A stretch of 64,000 bases of DNA from Actinokineospora terrae (GTDB taxonomy: Bacteria; Actinomycetota; Actinomycetes; Mycobacteriales; Pseudonocardiaceae): positions 314,980 through 378,979 of the forward strand of contig NZ_FOGI01000006.1 in the NCBI RefSeq assembly GCF_900111175.1, written 5' to 3'. The position numbers and the translations under genes are program-made. The notes below the pieces were generated by a model. That model was not told where the DNA came from and made no database searches. It saw only the letters and a list, made by a program, of their open reading frames with translations. The stretch's first letter is position 1; the number at the start of each line of letters is the position of its first letter. Of the stretch, positions 7,651-15,880 are shown one piece after another.

Positions 7651-9087
7651 GTGTCCTCTCCCACCACGCCGCGTCGTGTCGCCATGCTCACCCTCGGTTG
7701 TGCCCGCAACGAGGTCGACTCCGAGGAGCTGGCGGGGCGGCTGTCCGGGGGTGGCTGGGAGCTGGTCGACGCCGAGGCGACGCCGGACGTCATCGTGGTG
7801 AACACCTGCGGGTTCGTCGAGTCGGCGAAGAAGGACTCGGTCGACACGCTGCTGGCCGCCGCCGACACCGGGGCCAAGGTCGTCGCCGTGGGGTGCATGG
7901 CGGAGCGGTACGGCACGGAGCTGGCCGACAGCCTGCCCGAGGCCGCCGCGGTGCTCGGCTTCGACCACTACCCCGACCTGGCCGAGCGCCTCGGCGACGT
8001 GGTCGCCGGGCACGCCATCGCCTCGCACGTGCCGGTGGACCGGCGCACGCTGCTGCCGATCTCGCCGGTCGACCGGCAGGCCACCGACGTCACCGTCCCC
8101 GGGCACGCCTGGGGTCCGACGGTGGCCCGCAAGCGCCTCGACGACGGCCCGGTGGCCTCCCTCAAGATCGCCTCCGGCTGCGACCGCCGCTGCTCGTTCT
8201 GCGCGATCCCGTCCTTCCGCGGGTCCTTCGTCTCCCGCCTGCCGGACGAGATCGTCGCCGAGGGTGTGTGGCTGGCGCGTCAGGGGGTACGCGAGGTCGT
8301 GCTCGTCAGCGAGAACTCCACCTCTTACGGCAAGGACCTCGGCCGTGAGCACGCGGGCCAGGGTGCCCTTGAGGCCGTGTTGACCCGCCTCGCCGCCATA
8401 CCCGGTATAGACCGCGTCCGAGTGTCCTACCTGCAGCCCGCTGAGACCCGGCCGAACCTGGTGCGCGCCATCGCCACCACCCAGGGCGTCGCGGACTACT
8501 TCGACATGTCCTTCCAACACTCCAGCGAGCCCGTCCTGCGCCGGATGCGCCGCTTCGGCAACACCGAGTCCTTCCTCGGCCTGGTCGAGCAGATCCGCGC
8601 GCTCGCCCCCGAGGCGGGCATCCGCAGCAACGTCATCGTCGGCTTCCCCGGCGAGACCGAGGCCGACGTCGACGAGCTCGCCCGGTTCCTCACCGAGGCC
8701 AGGCTGGACGCGGTCGGCGTGTTCGGCTACTCCGACGAGGACGGCACCGAGGCCGAGGGCCTCGACGGCAAGCTCGACGCCGACACCATCGCCGCCAGGG
8801 TCGCCCGGATCTCCGCGCTCGCCGAGGAGCTCACCACCCAGCGCGCCGAGGACCGGATCGGCACCGAGGTGCTCGTGCTGGTCGAGCGCGAGGAGACCGA
8901 CGACGAGGACTGCGTCGGCCGCGCCGCGCACCAGGCACCCGAGGTCGACGGCGAGTGCGTCGTGCTCGACGGGGAGAAGTACACCGCGGGCGACCTCGTG
9001 CGCGCCCGCGTCGTCGACACCGAGGGCGTCGACCTCATCGTGGAGGCCATCGAGGTCGTCCCGCGCGCCAACCCGGAGCCGCAATGA
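7651..9087 (+). CDS. rimO: Ribosomal protein S12 methylthiotransferase RimO
   Basis: A radical-SAM enzyme that adds a methylthio group to an Asp of ribosomal protein S12. The 478-residue protein has the N-terminal UPF0004 domain with three cluster cysteines (Cys17 in LGCARNEVDSE, Cys53 in NTCGF, Cys82 in GCMAERY). The radical-SAM motif CDRRCSFC follows (Cys177, 181, 184), and a C-terminal TRAM domain of about 65 residues. LGCARNEVDSE separates it from the tRNA enzyme MiaB. GTG 7651 is the best start; the frame is open further upstream but into the divergent gene. Its stop overlaps the pgsA start (ATGA, 9084-9087). Confidence 0.95.
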   Translation: MSSPTTPRRVAMLTLGCARNEVDSEELAGRLSGGGWELVDAEATPDVIVVNTCGFVESAKKDSVDTLLAAADTGAKVVAVGCMAERYGTELADSLPEAAAVLGFDHYPDLAERLGDVVAGHAIASHVPVDRRTLLPISPVDRQATDVTVPGHAWGPTVARKRLDDGPVASLKIASGCDRRCSFCAIPSFRGSFVSRLPDEIVAEGVWLARQGVREVVLVSENSTSYGKDLGREHAGQGALEAVLTRLAAIPGIDRVRVSYLQPAETRPNLVRAIATTQGVADYFDMSFQHSSEPVLRRMRRFGNTESFLGLVEQIRALAPEAGIRSNVIVGFPGETEADVDELARFLTEARLDAVGVFGYSDEDGTEAEGLDGKLDADTIAARVARISALAEELTTQRAEDRIGTEVLVLVEREETDDEDCVGRAAHQAPEVDGECVVLDGEKYTAGDLVRARVVDTEGVDLIVEAIEVVPRANPEPQ

Positions 9088-9797
9088 GCTCCGCGGCGAC
9101 CGGCGGGGACACCGTCGACGGTGAGGACCGCGCCGAGGTGATGCTGCCCGCCACCCCCGAGGCGGTGATCGGCGTCCCCCCGGTGGTCGCGGTGACCCCG
9201 GAGACCGTCGCGGTCCTGCCGGAGCCGACCGTGGTCCCGCTGCTCAACGTCGCCAACCTGCTCACGATGACCAGGCTGGTGCTGGTCCCGGTGTTCCTGA
9301 TGGCGCTGTTCACCGAGGACGGCACCGACACCACGTGGCGGCTGGTGGCCTTCGCGGTGTTCGCGCTCGCCTCGATCACCGACCACGTGGACGGCATGCT
9401 GGCCCGCAAGCACGGGCTGATCACCGACTTCGGCAAGATCGTCGACCCGATCGCGGACAAGGCGCTCACCGGCGCCGCCCTGGTCGGGCTCAGCCTGCTC
9501 GGCGAGCTGCCCTGGTGGATCACCCTGGTCATCGCCTTCCGCGAGGTCGCCGTGACGCTGCTGCGGTTCTGGGTGATCCGCCACGGCGTGATCCCGGCCA
9601 GCCGCGGCGGCAAGCTCAAGACCCTCACCCAGATCTTCGCCCTCGGCGCGTTCCTGCTCCCGCTGCCCAGCTGGCTCGCCCTGGTGCCCTGGGCGTCGAT
9701 GTACCTGGCCGTCGTGCTGACCGTGGTCACCGGCGTCGACTACGTCATCCGCGCCGTCCGGCTGCGCGCCGTGGGCCTGCGCGCGATCGCCCAGTGA
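9084..9797 (+). CDS. pgsA: CDP-diacylglycerol--glycerol-3-phosphate 3-phosphatidyltransferase
   Basis: An integral-membrane enzyme that makes phosphatidylglycerophosphate, the precursor of phosphatidylglycerol and cardiolipin. The 237-residue protein has the CDP-alcohol phosphotransferase signature DHVDGMLARKHGLITDFG followed by KIVDPIADK, which supplies the metal-binding Asp residues, and about six membrane segments. The first 50 residues are a Val/Pro-rich extension not found in short PgsA proteins, probably cytoplasmic. It is coupled to both neighbours: ATG 9084 overlaps the rimO stop, and its own stop overlaps the pncC start. The link with clgR downstream matches mycobacterial pgsA3-clgR order. 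Confidence 0.92.
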   Translation: MSSAATGGDTVDGEDRAEVMLPATPEAVIGVPPVVAVTPETVAVLPEPTVVPLLNVANLLTMTRLVLVPVFLMALFTEDGTDTTWRLVAFAVFALASITDHVDGMLARKHGLITDFGKIVDPIADKALTGAALVGLSLLGELPWWITLVIAFREVAVTLLRFWVIRHGVIPASRGGKLKTLTQIFALGAFLLPLPSWLALVPWASMYLAVVLTVVTGVDYVIRAVRLRAVGLRAIAQ

Positions 9798-10267
9798 CCC
9801 CGGAGCGGGTCGTGGCCGCGCTGCGGGCCGCGGGGGAGACCATCGCCACCGCCGAGTCGCTCACCGCGGGCCTGCTCACCGCGGCGTTGACCACCGTGCC
9901 CGGTTCCAGCGCGGTCGTGCGCGGCGGGCTGGTGGTGTACGCCACAGACCTCAAGGCGACCCTCGCCTGCGTCGACCCGGTTCTGCTCGCCGAGCGCGGC
10001 GCCGTCGACCCGGAGGTCGCCGTGCAGCTCGCGGCCGGGGCGCGGCAGCGCTGCGGGGCGGACATCGGCGTCGGGCTCACCGGCGTGGCCGGACCGGACC
10101 CGCAGGACGGCGTCGCCCCGGGGACCGTCCACCTGGCCCTGGTCGGCCCGAGGGGCACCCGGCACGAGGTGATCACCGCCGCGGGCGACCGGGAAGCGGT
10201 CCGCGCGGCCGCGGTGGCGGGCGCCCTCGCGCTGATCGGGGCGGACCTCGGTACCCTTCCGGGGTGA
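9794..10267 (+). CDS. pncC: CinA-family nicotinamide-nucleotide amidohydrolase
   Basis: Deamidates nicotinamide mononucleotide to nicotinate mononucleotide for NAD salvage. At 157 residues it is only the C-terminal CinA domain; the N-terminal MoCF-like half of full CinA is absent. Signature stretches are ATAESLTAGLLTAALTTVPG near the N-terminus and GLTGVAGPDPQDG with GTVHLAL later. GTG 9794 overlaps the pgsA stop (GTGA, 9794-9797), so it is probably the third gene of a rimO-pgsA-pncC operon. Confidence 0.9.
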   Translation: MTPERVVAALRAAGETIATAESLTAGLLTAALTTVPGSSAVVRGGLVVYATDLKATLACVDPVLLAERGAVDPEVAVQLAAGARQRCGADIGVGLTGVAGPDPQDGVAPGTVHLALVGPRGTRHEVITAAGDREAVRAAAVAGALALIGADLGTLPG

Positions 10268-10343
10268 ACCCAGGGTCACGGTCAGTGCGCGCCACCGGGC
10301 GCCCCGCCGTGCGGACACCGGGAACACCGGGGTCGGCGCGGTC

Positions 10344-10360
10344 GTTCGCTCTTGGCGGAC
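10344..10360 (+). promoter_or_regulatory. ClgR-box-like element upstream of clgR
   Basis: GTTCGC (10344-10349), five bases, then GCG (10355-10357). This matches the CGC-N5-GCG core known for ClgR operators in Streptomyces and corynebacteria. It lies about 140 bp before clgR and would allow autoregulation. The match is to the core only; flanking positions are imperfect. Confidence 0.5.
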
Positions 10361-10500
10361 TACCCGGGAAGTCGCTGCGCTCGGTCAGCCGCCGTGGGTA
10401 ACGTTGTCGGTGTGACGGCCCCGCGCCGTTCCGCTCCGGCTCCTGCCCCAGGGCGGGTGCGGTGCGCGGACCGGGCCCCGTCGAGGAAGGGAGGTGCGCG

Positions 10501-10971
10501 ATGACCGTGCTGTTGCGCGAGGCGATCGGTGATCGGCTCCGACACGCCCGCACCAACCAGCGGCGCACGCTGCGCGAGGTGTCCCGCTCGGCGCGGGTCA
10601 GCCTCGGGTACCTCTCCGAGGTCGAGCGCGGGCGCAAGGAGGCCTCCAGCGAGCTGCTGGCCGCGATCTGCGACGCGCTCGAGCTGCCGCTCTCGGAGCT
10701 GCTGCACAAGGTGGCCTCCGACATGGGGGCGCTGACCTCGGTCGAGCGCGGCCTGCCGGAGCGGGTCGGCGTCGAGCCGGTGGACAAGATCGAGGCCATC
10801 GACGCGCTGGAACCGGACGGCGGCCAGCGGGTCGCGGTGGAGGGCGGCAGGCTGCTGCCCGCGGTGATCGGCGAGAACCTCGCCGACCTGCGGATCCAGC
10901 CGGTGCTCAGCCACCGCATCGACCCGCCGCTGACCAGCAAGGCCCGCGCCGGGGCGGTGTTCGCCGCCTGA
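10501..10971 (+). CDS. clgR: XRE-family regulator ClgR
   Basis: Activator of clp/lon protease genes and, in mycobacteria, of the pspA envelope-stress operon. The 156-residue protein has an N-terminal helix-turn-helix (residues about 8-65) with LREVSRSARVSLGYLSEVERGRKEASSELL and AICDALELPLSELL, the ClgR hallmark block. The chain ends in VFAA; in Streptomyces a C-terminal Ala-Ala marks ClgR for ClpP degradation, so the same control is plausible here. ATG 10501 follows GAAGGGAGG. pspA and pspM lie immediately downstream, and a ClgR-like box lies upstream. Confidence 0.93.
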   Translation: MTVLLREAIGDRLRHARTNQRRTLREVSRSARVSLGYLSEVERGRKEASSELLAAICDALELPLSELLHKVASDMGALTSVERGLPERVGVEPVDKIEAIDALEPDGGQRVAVEGGRLLPAVIGENLADLRIQPVLSHRIDPPLTSKARAGAVFAA

Positions 10972-11288
10972 GCCGGGTCGGCTGAGACCTACCGCGCGGG
11001 CCCGGTTCCCAGGGGGAGCCGGGCCCGCGCGCGTGTCCGCCGGTGGGACCGGGGTCCGGGGATACCCCGAAGGGCGGTCCGCTTCCTCAGGGGAGATCTA
11101 TGGGTGAACCCTGATTTCTCGTGGGTCCGGTGGAACCGCCCGCACGCACCTGACACGATGGAACCCACAGATGGGACCCGCCTCCGGTGGCGCCGGAGGA
11201 ACCACAATCGGTGCCGGTCCGTTGCCACGGTGTCGGCGCGGGGGTGACCGGCGGGTCCGGCAGGGATGAAGGCAGGCGGAGGACGACG
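10972..11288. other. Gap between clgR and pspA with two hairpins
   Basis: This 317-bp stretch holds no convincing gene. It contains a 12-bp terminator-like stem at 10994-11030 and a second hairpin at 11181-11199 (7-bp arms CCTCCGG and CCGGAGG, 5-nt loop), which probably lies in the pspA leader. I saw no clear -35/-10 pair. The layout suggests pspA has its own promoter here in addition to any read-through from clgR. Confidence 0.6.
10994..11030 (+). terminator. Terminator-like hairpin after clgR
   Basis: Perfect 12-bp stem, GCGCGGGCCCGG (10994-11005) with CCGGGCCCGCGC (11019-11030), and a 13-nt loop. There is no following T tract. It would end or attenuate the clgR transcript before pspA. Confidence 0.65.
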
Positions 11289-12131
11289 ATGGCCAACCCG
11301 TTCGTGAAGTTCTGGAAGTACCTCATGGCGTCGTTCTCGTCGAAGATCGATGAGCACGCCGATCCCAAGGTGCAGATCCAGCAGGCCATCGAGGAGGCGC
11401 AGCGCCAGCACCAGGCGCTCTCGCAGCAGGCGGCCGCGGTGATCGGCAACCAGCGCCAGCTGGAGATGAAGCTCAACCGCCAGCTCGGCGACGTGGAGAA
11501 GCTGCAGGCCTCGGCCCGCCAGGCGCTGGTGCTCGCCGACGAGGCGCGCTCCAAGGGCGACGAGCAGAAGGCGACGCAGTTCGAGAACGCCGCCCAGGGC
11601 TTCGCCACCCAGCTGGTGACCGCCGAGCAGGGCATCGAGGACCTCAAGACGCTGCACGACCAGGCGCTGCAGGCCGCCGGGCAGGCCAAGCAGGCCGTCG
11701 AGCGCAACGCCATGGTGCTGCAGAACAAGCTCGCCGAGCGCACCAAGCTGCTCAGCCAGCTCGAGCAGGCCAAGATGCAGGAGCAGGTCTCGCGCTCGCT
11801 CAACCAGATGAGCGAGCTGGCCGCGCCCGGCAACACCCCGTCCCTCGAAGAGGTCCGGGACAAGATCGAGAAGCGCTACACCACCGCGCTCGGTGCCGCC
11901 GAGCTGGCGCAGAACTCGGTGCAGGGCCGGATGATGGAGGTCCAGGTCTCCACCACCGAGCTGGCGGGCCAGTCCCGGCTCGAGCAGATCCGCGCCTCGA
12001 TGGCGGGCGGCTCGGTCGCGGGCCAGGTCACCAGCGGCGCGAACCCGGCCGCCACGCCGTCCAACATCCAGGCCGAGATCCAGCAGCGGGTGGCCCAGGA
12101 GCAGAAGGCCAACCCGCAGGCCGGCTCCTGA
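11289..12131 (+). CDS. pspA: Phage shock protein A homologue (PspA/IM30)
   Basis: A membrane-repair scaffold of the ESCRT-III-like PspA family, the counterpart of the mycobacterial 35-kDa protein Rv2744c. The 280-residue protein begins FVKFWKYLMASFSSKIDEHADP, the amphipathic N-terminal helix, followed by long coiled-coil helices (residues about 25-230) rich in Gln, Ala and Glu, and a flexible Ala/Gly tail. ATG 11289 is preceded by GGAGG. The clgR-pspA-pspM arrangement predicts activation by ClgR during cell-envelope stress, with PspA in turn holding ClgR at the membrane, as shown in mycobacteria. Confidence 0.93.
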   Translation: MANPFVKFWKYLMASFSSKIDEHADPKVQIQQAIEEAQRQHQALSQQAAAVIGNQRQLEMKLNRQLGDVEKLQASARQALVLADEARSKGDEQKATQFENAAQGFATQLVTAEQGIEDLKTLHDQALQAAGQAKQAVERNAMVLQNKLAERTKLLSQLEQAKMQEQVSRSLNQMSELAAPGNTPSLEEVRDKIEKRYTTALGAAELAQNSVQGRMMEVQVSTTELAGQSRLEQIRASMAGGSVAGQVTSGANPAATPSNIQAEIQQRVAQEQKANPQAGS

Positions 12132-12144
12132 CGCGCGCCGACCC

Positions 12145-12921
12145 ATGCGGCCGCGCCGGAACGAGCTGATCAAGCTGGGTGGTGAGCTGGTCGAGCAGCT
12201 GCGCGGCCCGGTACCCCAGCAGGTCCGCGAGGCGATCGCCGGGTGGCGCGACCCCAGGGCCAAGGCCCTGCGCCAGCGCCGCCGGGCGGTGCGCCGGGCC
12301 CGGCTGTGGACCGCCACCGGCCTCACCACCGGCACCGGCGCGGTGGTCGTGGAGACTGCCTCCGCCGCGCCCGGCATCGCCGTCCCGGCCCTGATCGGCG
12401 CGGCCGTGGTCTCCGGCGTCGCCGCCGTGTCCACCGGGTTCCGCGCCTGGCGGCTGCACAAGCAGCCGTTGCCGGATGCCCCACCCGCCCCGGTCGTGCT
12501 GCCCGCGCGCGGCTCCCAGGCCAGGGAACCGATCGCCAGGCTCGGCGAGGCCGAGGACACCCTGCGCGAACTGCTCACCCAGCTCGGCGCGGGCGCCCTC
12601 GTCCCCCCGGACGCCGTCACCGAGGCCAGGACCACCGGCGCCGAGGCCGCCTCCGCCCTGCGCGCGGTCGCCGCCCGCGTCCAGGTCGTCGAACGCGCCC
12701 GCGAACACGCCCCGCCCCTGGACCGCGGCCACCTCACCGAGAGCATCCGCGCCCTGCGCGCCCAACTCGACCAGGGCCTCGACGGCTACGGCGCCCTCGT
12801 GGCCGCCGCCGCCCGAGCCCTCGCCGCCAGCTCCGTGGCCACCCCCCGCCACGACCTCACCGACGCCACCGACCGCCTCGCCGCCCTCGCCTGCGCCCTG
12901 CGCGAACTCTCCCTCGGCTGA
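12145..12921 (+). CDS. pspM: Envelope stress response membrane protein PspM
   Basis: The counterpart of mycobacterial Rv2743c, a membrane partner of PspA. The 258-residue protein opens with a basic, amphipathic region (RPRRNELIKLGGELVEQLRG), followed by Arg-rich residues and two hydrophobic segments at about residues 54-95 (LWTATGLTTGTGAVVVETA and PGIAVPALIGAAVVSGVAA). The C-terminal half is Ala-rich and helical. It starts 13 bp after pspA and is surely co-transcribed. The identification rests on position and topology more than on long identities. No PspN-like gene follows. Confidence 0.8.
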   Translation: MRPRRNELIKLGGELVEQLRGPVPQQVREAIAGWRDPRAKALRQRRRAVRRARLWTATGLTTGTGAVVVETASAAPGIAVPALIGAAVVSGVAAVSTGFRAWRLHKQPLPDAPPAPVVLPARGSQAREPIARLGEAEDTLRELLTQLGAGALVPPDAVTEARTTGAEAASALRAVAARVQVVERAREHAPPLDRGHLTESIRALRAQLDQGLDGYGALVAAAARALAASSVATPRHDLTDATDRLAALACALRELSLG

Positions 12922-13114
12922 GTCCGGCCGGGGGGCCGTGGTTGATGGCACTGCTCCGTGTCGGCGGGTGCTCTGCCCGGGCGCGCACCCGCGCGGAGGG
13001 ACACGGTCGGTCACCAGATGCGTGATCGTCCTCACCCGGTCGGACGCATCATGGGGGCGGGGTTGGCGCGTGTCACCCACGTCGAACCTGTGCCGTGGCT
13101 GGAGGGAGCGATCG

Positions 13115-13324
13115 ATGGACACCACCGGGATGCGCCGGGCCGTGACCGCCGAGGTCACCAGGATGGCCGACTACGAGACCGGGTTCTGGGCGATCGTCGA
13201 CGGGCTCGGGGTGGACCGGGGGCACGCGGGGCGGTTGCTGGACGAGGCGGTCGACCGGATCGGGACCGGGTGGGGTGGGACGGCCGACCCGTACGCGCTC
13301 GTGCTGTCCTGGATGCCCTGCTGA
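13115..13324 (+). CDS. Small hypothetical protein
   Basis: A 69-residue protein, acidic in its C-terminal half, with no membrane segment. It has a well-placed GGAGGGAG site before ATG 13115. The sequence contains DYETGFWAIVDGLGVDRGHA and GRLLDEAVDRIGTGWG and looks like a compact helical domain. I do not recognise a family. It is the last gene on this strand before the permease and lies about 190 bp after pspM, so it may form a separate unit. It is short, so it could be a chance reading frame, though the ribosome site argues against that. Confidence 0.55.
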   Translation: MDTTGMRRAVTAEVTRMADYETGFWAIVDGLGVDRGHAGRLLDEAVDRIGTGWGGTADPYALVLSWMPC

Positions 13325-13381
13325 CCCGCCTTGACCGTCGGTCACCGAATTCCCAGGTCGTCGCAATCCGCTAGGGCATCA

Positions 13382-13394
13382 GTGTGAATATCAC
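13382..13394. promoter_or_regulatory. Palindromic motif GTGTGAATATCAC upstream of the permease
   Basis: The core GTGA-ATA-TCAC (13384-13394) is a perfect 4-bp inverted repeat about a 3-bp centre, and is AT-rich against its surroundings. The same 13 bases recur at 16995-17007, and a one-base variant lies at 16771-16781. This suggests a shared regulator. Confidence 0.4.
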
Positions 13395-13480
13395 GGTGTC
13401 GTATCGACTCGCCGACTACGTGCTGTGGCACCATGCACGGCAGGAGTTCGGGGGGCGGGTTCGGCGGGGCGGAGGCGGCC

Positions 13481-14764
13481 TTGGCGTTGTGGTCGGTGCA
13501 CGGCGACGGCCGCCGTGTCCGTGACGGCGCCGTCGTGGCCCCGGACGAGCGGCTCAGCTGGCCGCTGACGGTCGGGCTCGGCGTGCAGCACGTGGCGGCC
13601 ATGTTCAGCGCGACCGTGCTGGTGCCCAGCGTCACCGGTTTCCCGGTCACCACCACCCTGCTCTTCTCCGGGGTCGGCACCCTGCTGTTCCTGCTGATCA
13701 CCCGCAACCGGGTACCGGCCTACCTCGGCTCGTCGTTCGCCTTCATCGGCCCGCTCGCCGCCGCCCAGCACCACGGGATGGCCGCGCAGCTGGGCGGGGT
13801 GCTGGTGGCGGGCCTGCTGCTGGTCGGCGTCGGGGTGGCGGTCAAGGCGCTCGGCGTCCGGCTGCTGGAGTCGATCATGCCGCCGGTGGTCACCGGCGCG
13901 GTGATCGTGCTGGTCGGGCTGAACCTGGCGCCCGCGGCGACCAGGTCGTTCGGCGCGCAGCCGGTCATCGCGGTGATCACCCTGGGCGTCATCCTGGGCT
14001 GCGCGGTGATCGCCAAGGGCCTGCTGTCGCGGATGTCGGTGCTGGTCGGCGTGCTCGTCGGCTGGGTGTTCGCCGCGCTCACCGGCGGCCTGCCCAAGGT
14101 CAGGCTCGACGCGCTGGCCGACGCGGCCTGGTTCGGGCCGCCGCAGTTCACCGCCCCGCAGATCCAGCCATCGGTGATCCTGCTGGTCATCCCGGTGGTG
14201 ATCGTGCTGGTCGCGGAGAACGTCGGCCACGTGAAGGCGGTCGCCGCGGTCACCGGGCGCGACCTGGACGGCTCGGTCGGCGACTCGCTCATCGCCGATG
14301 GCCTGGCCACCGTCCTCGCCGGGTCCGGCGGCGGCTCCGGCACCACAACCTACGCCGAGAACATCGGCGTCATGGCCGCGACCAGGGTCTACTCGACCGC
14401 CGCCTACGGGGTGGCCGGGCTGACCGCCATCCTGCTGTCGATGAGCCCGAAGTTCGGCGCCCTGGTCAACACCATCCCCGATGGCGTCCTCGGCGGCGCC
14501 ACCATCCTGCTCTACGGGATGATCGCGCTGGTCGGCGTGCGGATCTGGCTCGACGACCGGGTCGACTTCGCCGACCCGGTGAACCTGACCGTGGTCGCGG
14601 TGGCCGTCGTGGCGGGCGCGGGCGACCTGAAGGTCCGCCTCGGCGACGCGGTGTTCGGCGGCATCGCCTGGGGCGCGGTCGCCGTCGTCTGCGGCTACCC
14701 GCTGCTGCGCTGGCTGGCCAACCGCGGCCGCGGCGAGGTCAACGGGACTCGACAGCGCGGTTGA
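13481..14764 (+). CDS. Uracil/xanthine permease, NCS2 family
   Basis: A membrane symporter for a nucleobase, probably uracil given the neighbouring pyrD. About 427 residues with 12-14 hydrophobic segments. NCS2 features are the GLGVQHVAAMFSATVLVP block, the MPPVVTGAVIVLVGLNLAP block and the signature region around VAENVGHVKAVAAVTGRDL, with SGGGSGTTTYAENIGVMAATRVYS. I chose TTG 13481 because GGAGG (13471-13475) precedes it and the product then begins ALWSVHGDGR, as is usual in actinobacterial members. ATG 13433 is in frame but has no ribosome site. The 3' end overlaps pyrD by 26 bp, tail to tail. Confidence 0.88.
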   Translation: MALWSVHGDGRRVRDGAVVAPDERLSWPLTVGLGVQHVAAMFSATVLVPSVTGFPVTTTLLFSGVGTLLFLLITRNRVPAYLGSSFAFIGPLAAAQHHGMAAQLGGVLVAGLLLVGVGVAVKALGVRLLESIMPPVVTGAVIVLVGLNLAPAATRSFGAQPVIAVITLGVILGCAVIAKGLLSRMSVLVGVLVGWVFAALTGGLPKVRLDALADAAWFGPPQFTAPQIQPSVILLVIPVVIVLVAENVGHVKAVAAVTGRDLDGSVGDSLIADGLATVLAGSGGGSGTTTYAENIGVMAATRVYSTAAYGVAGLTAILLSMSPKFGALVNTIPDGVLGGATILLYGMIALVGVRIWLDDRVDFADPVNLTVVAVAVVAGAGDLKVRLGDAVFGGIAWGAVAVVCGYPLLRWLANRGRGEVNGTRQRG

Positions 14765-15782
14765 TCCGCCGCACCAGCGACGGGCCCTCGAAGACGAACC
14801 CGGTGTAGAGCTGCACCAGGCTCGCCCCGGCGTCGAGCATCCTGGTGGCGGCGTCGGTGTCGAACACCCCGCCGACCCCGATGATCGGCAGCGCACCGCC
14901 GGTCTCGCGGGCCACCAGCGCCACCACCTGCCGGGACCGCTCGGCCAGCGGCCTGCCGCTGAGCCCGCCCGCCTCCGCCCCGGTCGGCGCCTCCGCGGGC
15001 GTGAGGCCGTCGCGGCCCAGTGTCGTGTTGGTCGCGATCACGCCTGCCACCCGGTGGTCCGCGCAGACCTGCAGCACCTCGCCGATCGCGTGGTCGGTGA
15101 GGTCCGGCGCGATCTTCACCAGCAGCGGCTTGACCCGCTCGCCACCCGCCAGCCGGTCCGCCTCCCGGCGCAGCTCGCCGACCAGCGCGTCGAGCGCTGC
15201 CCGGTCCTGCAAGCCGCGCAGGCCGGGGGTGTTGGGGGAGCTGACGTTGACCGCGAAGTAGTCCCCGTGCGGGTAGAGCGCCCGCAGCGAGTGGCGGTAG
15301 TCCTCGACCGCCTCCTCCACGGGGGTGACCTTCGACTTGCCGATGCTGATGCCCAGCGGCACCCCGACCGGGCCCAGCGCGGCCAGCCGCGCGGCCAGGG
15401 CGTCGGCCCCGGCGTTGTTGAAGCCCATCCGGTTGATGATCGCCTCGCTCTCGCGCAGGCGGAACAGCCGGGGCCTGGGGTTGCCCGGCTGGGCGTGCCG
15501 GGTGACGGTGCCGACCTCCACGTGCCCGAAGCCCATCGCGGGCCAGGCCCGCAGCGCGCGGCCGTCCTTGTCCATCCCCGCCGCGAGCCCCACCAGACCG
15601 GGGAACCGCACCCCGAACACGGTCGTGTCGACCTTGGCGCCGAACAGCGCGCGCAGCCCCCGCACCGCGGGCCGGACCTGGCCGAGCCTGCTCAACGCGG
15701 CCATGGTCCGCTCGTGGGCGATCTCGGGGTCGCCCCCGCCGAGGGAGAACAGGGCGCGTCGGACGAGGTGCTTGTAGGCCAC
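14739..15782 (-). CDS. pyrD: Dihydroorotate dehydrogenase (quinone), class 2
   Basis: An FMN enzyme of pyrimidine synthesis that oxidises dihydroorotate to orotate and passes electrons to the membrane quinone. The 347-residue protein has an N-terminal helix pair for membrane contact (residues 1-40, absent from class 1). Further blocks are NRMGFNNAGAD, VNVSSPNTPGLRGLQ with the catalytic Ser of class 2, KIAPDLTD, ATNTT, GGLSGRPL and the FMN phosphate loop IIGVGGVFDTDAA. GTG 15782 is the start. It overlaps the permease gene by 26 bp at the 3' ends, so the two transcripts are partly antisense. Confidence 0.95.
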   Translation of the reverse strand: MAYKHLVRRALFSLGGGDPEIAHERTMAALSRLGQVRPAVRGLRALFGAKVDTTVFGVRFPGLVGLAAGMDKDGRALRAWPAMGFGHVEVGTVTRHAQPGNPRPRLFRLRESEAIINRMGFNNAGADALAARLAALGPVGVPLGISIGKSKVTPVEEAVEDYRHSLRALYPHGDYFAVNVSSPNTPGLRGLQDRAALDALVGELRREADRLAGGERVKPLLVKIAPDLTDHAIGEVLQVCADHRVAGVIATNTTLGRDGLTPAEAPTGAEAGGLSGRPLAERSRQVVALVARETGGALPIIGVGGVFDTDAATRMLDAGASLVQLYTGFVFEGPSLVRRINRAVESR

Positions 15783-15880
15783 GGCCCCATCGTGTCACCC
15801 GCTCCGGCGCCCGCCGGGCGAGGGCGCGGGGTTGCGGCGTCGGGCACGGGCCGGTCCCGGCGGTGGACCATGATGGCGGG

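Noticed and set aside
10268..10500. Small gene between pncC and clgR
   Set aside because: No frame has both a ribosome site and credible codon use. The stretch is better explained as the clgR promoter region with its ClgR-like box.
11132..11159. ECF-type promoter (GGAAC ... CGAT) upstream of pspA
   Set aside because: The spacing of 19 bp is longer than expected for SigE-like promoters and CGAT is not CGTT.
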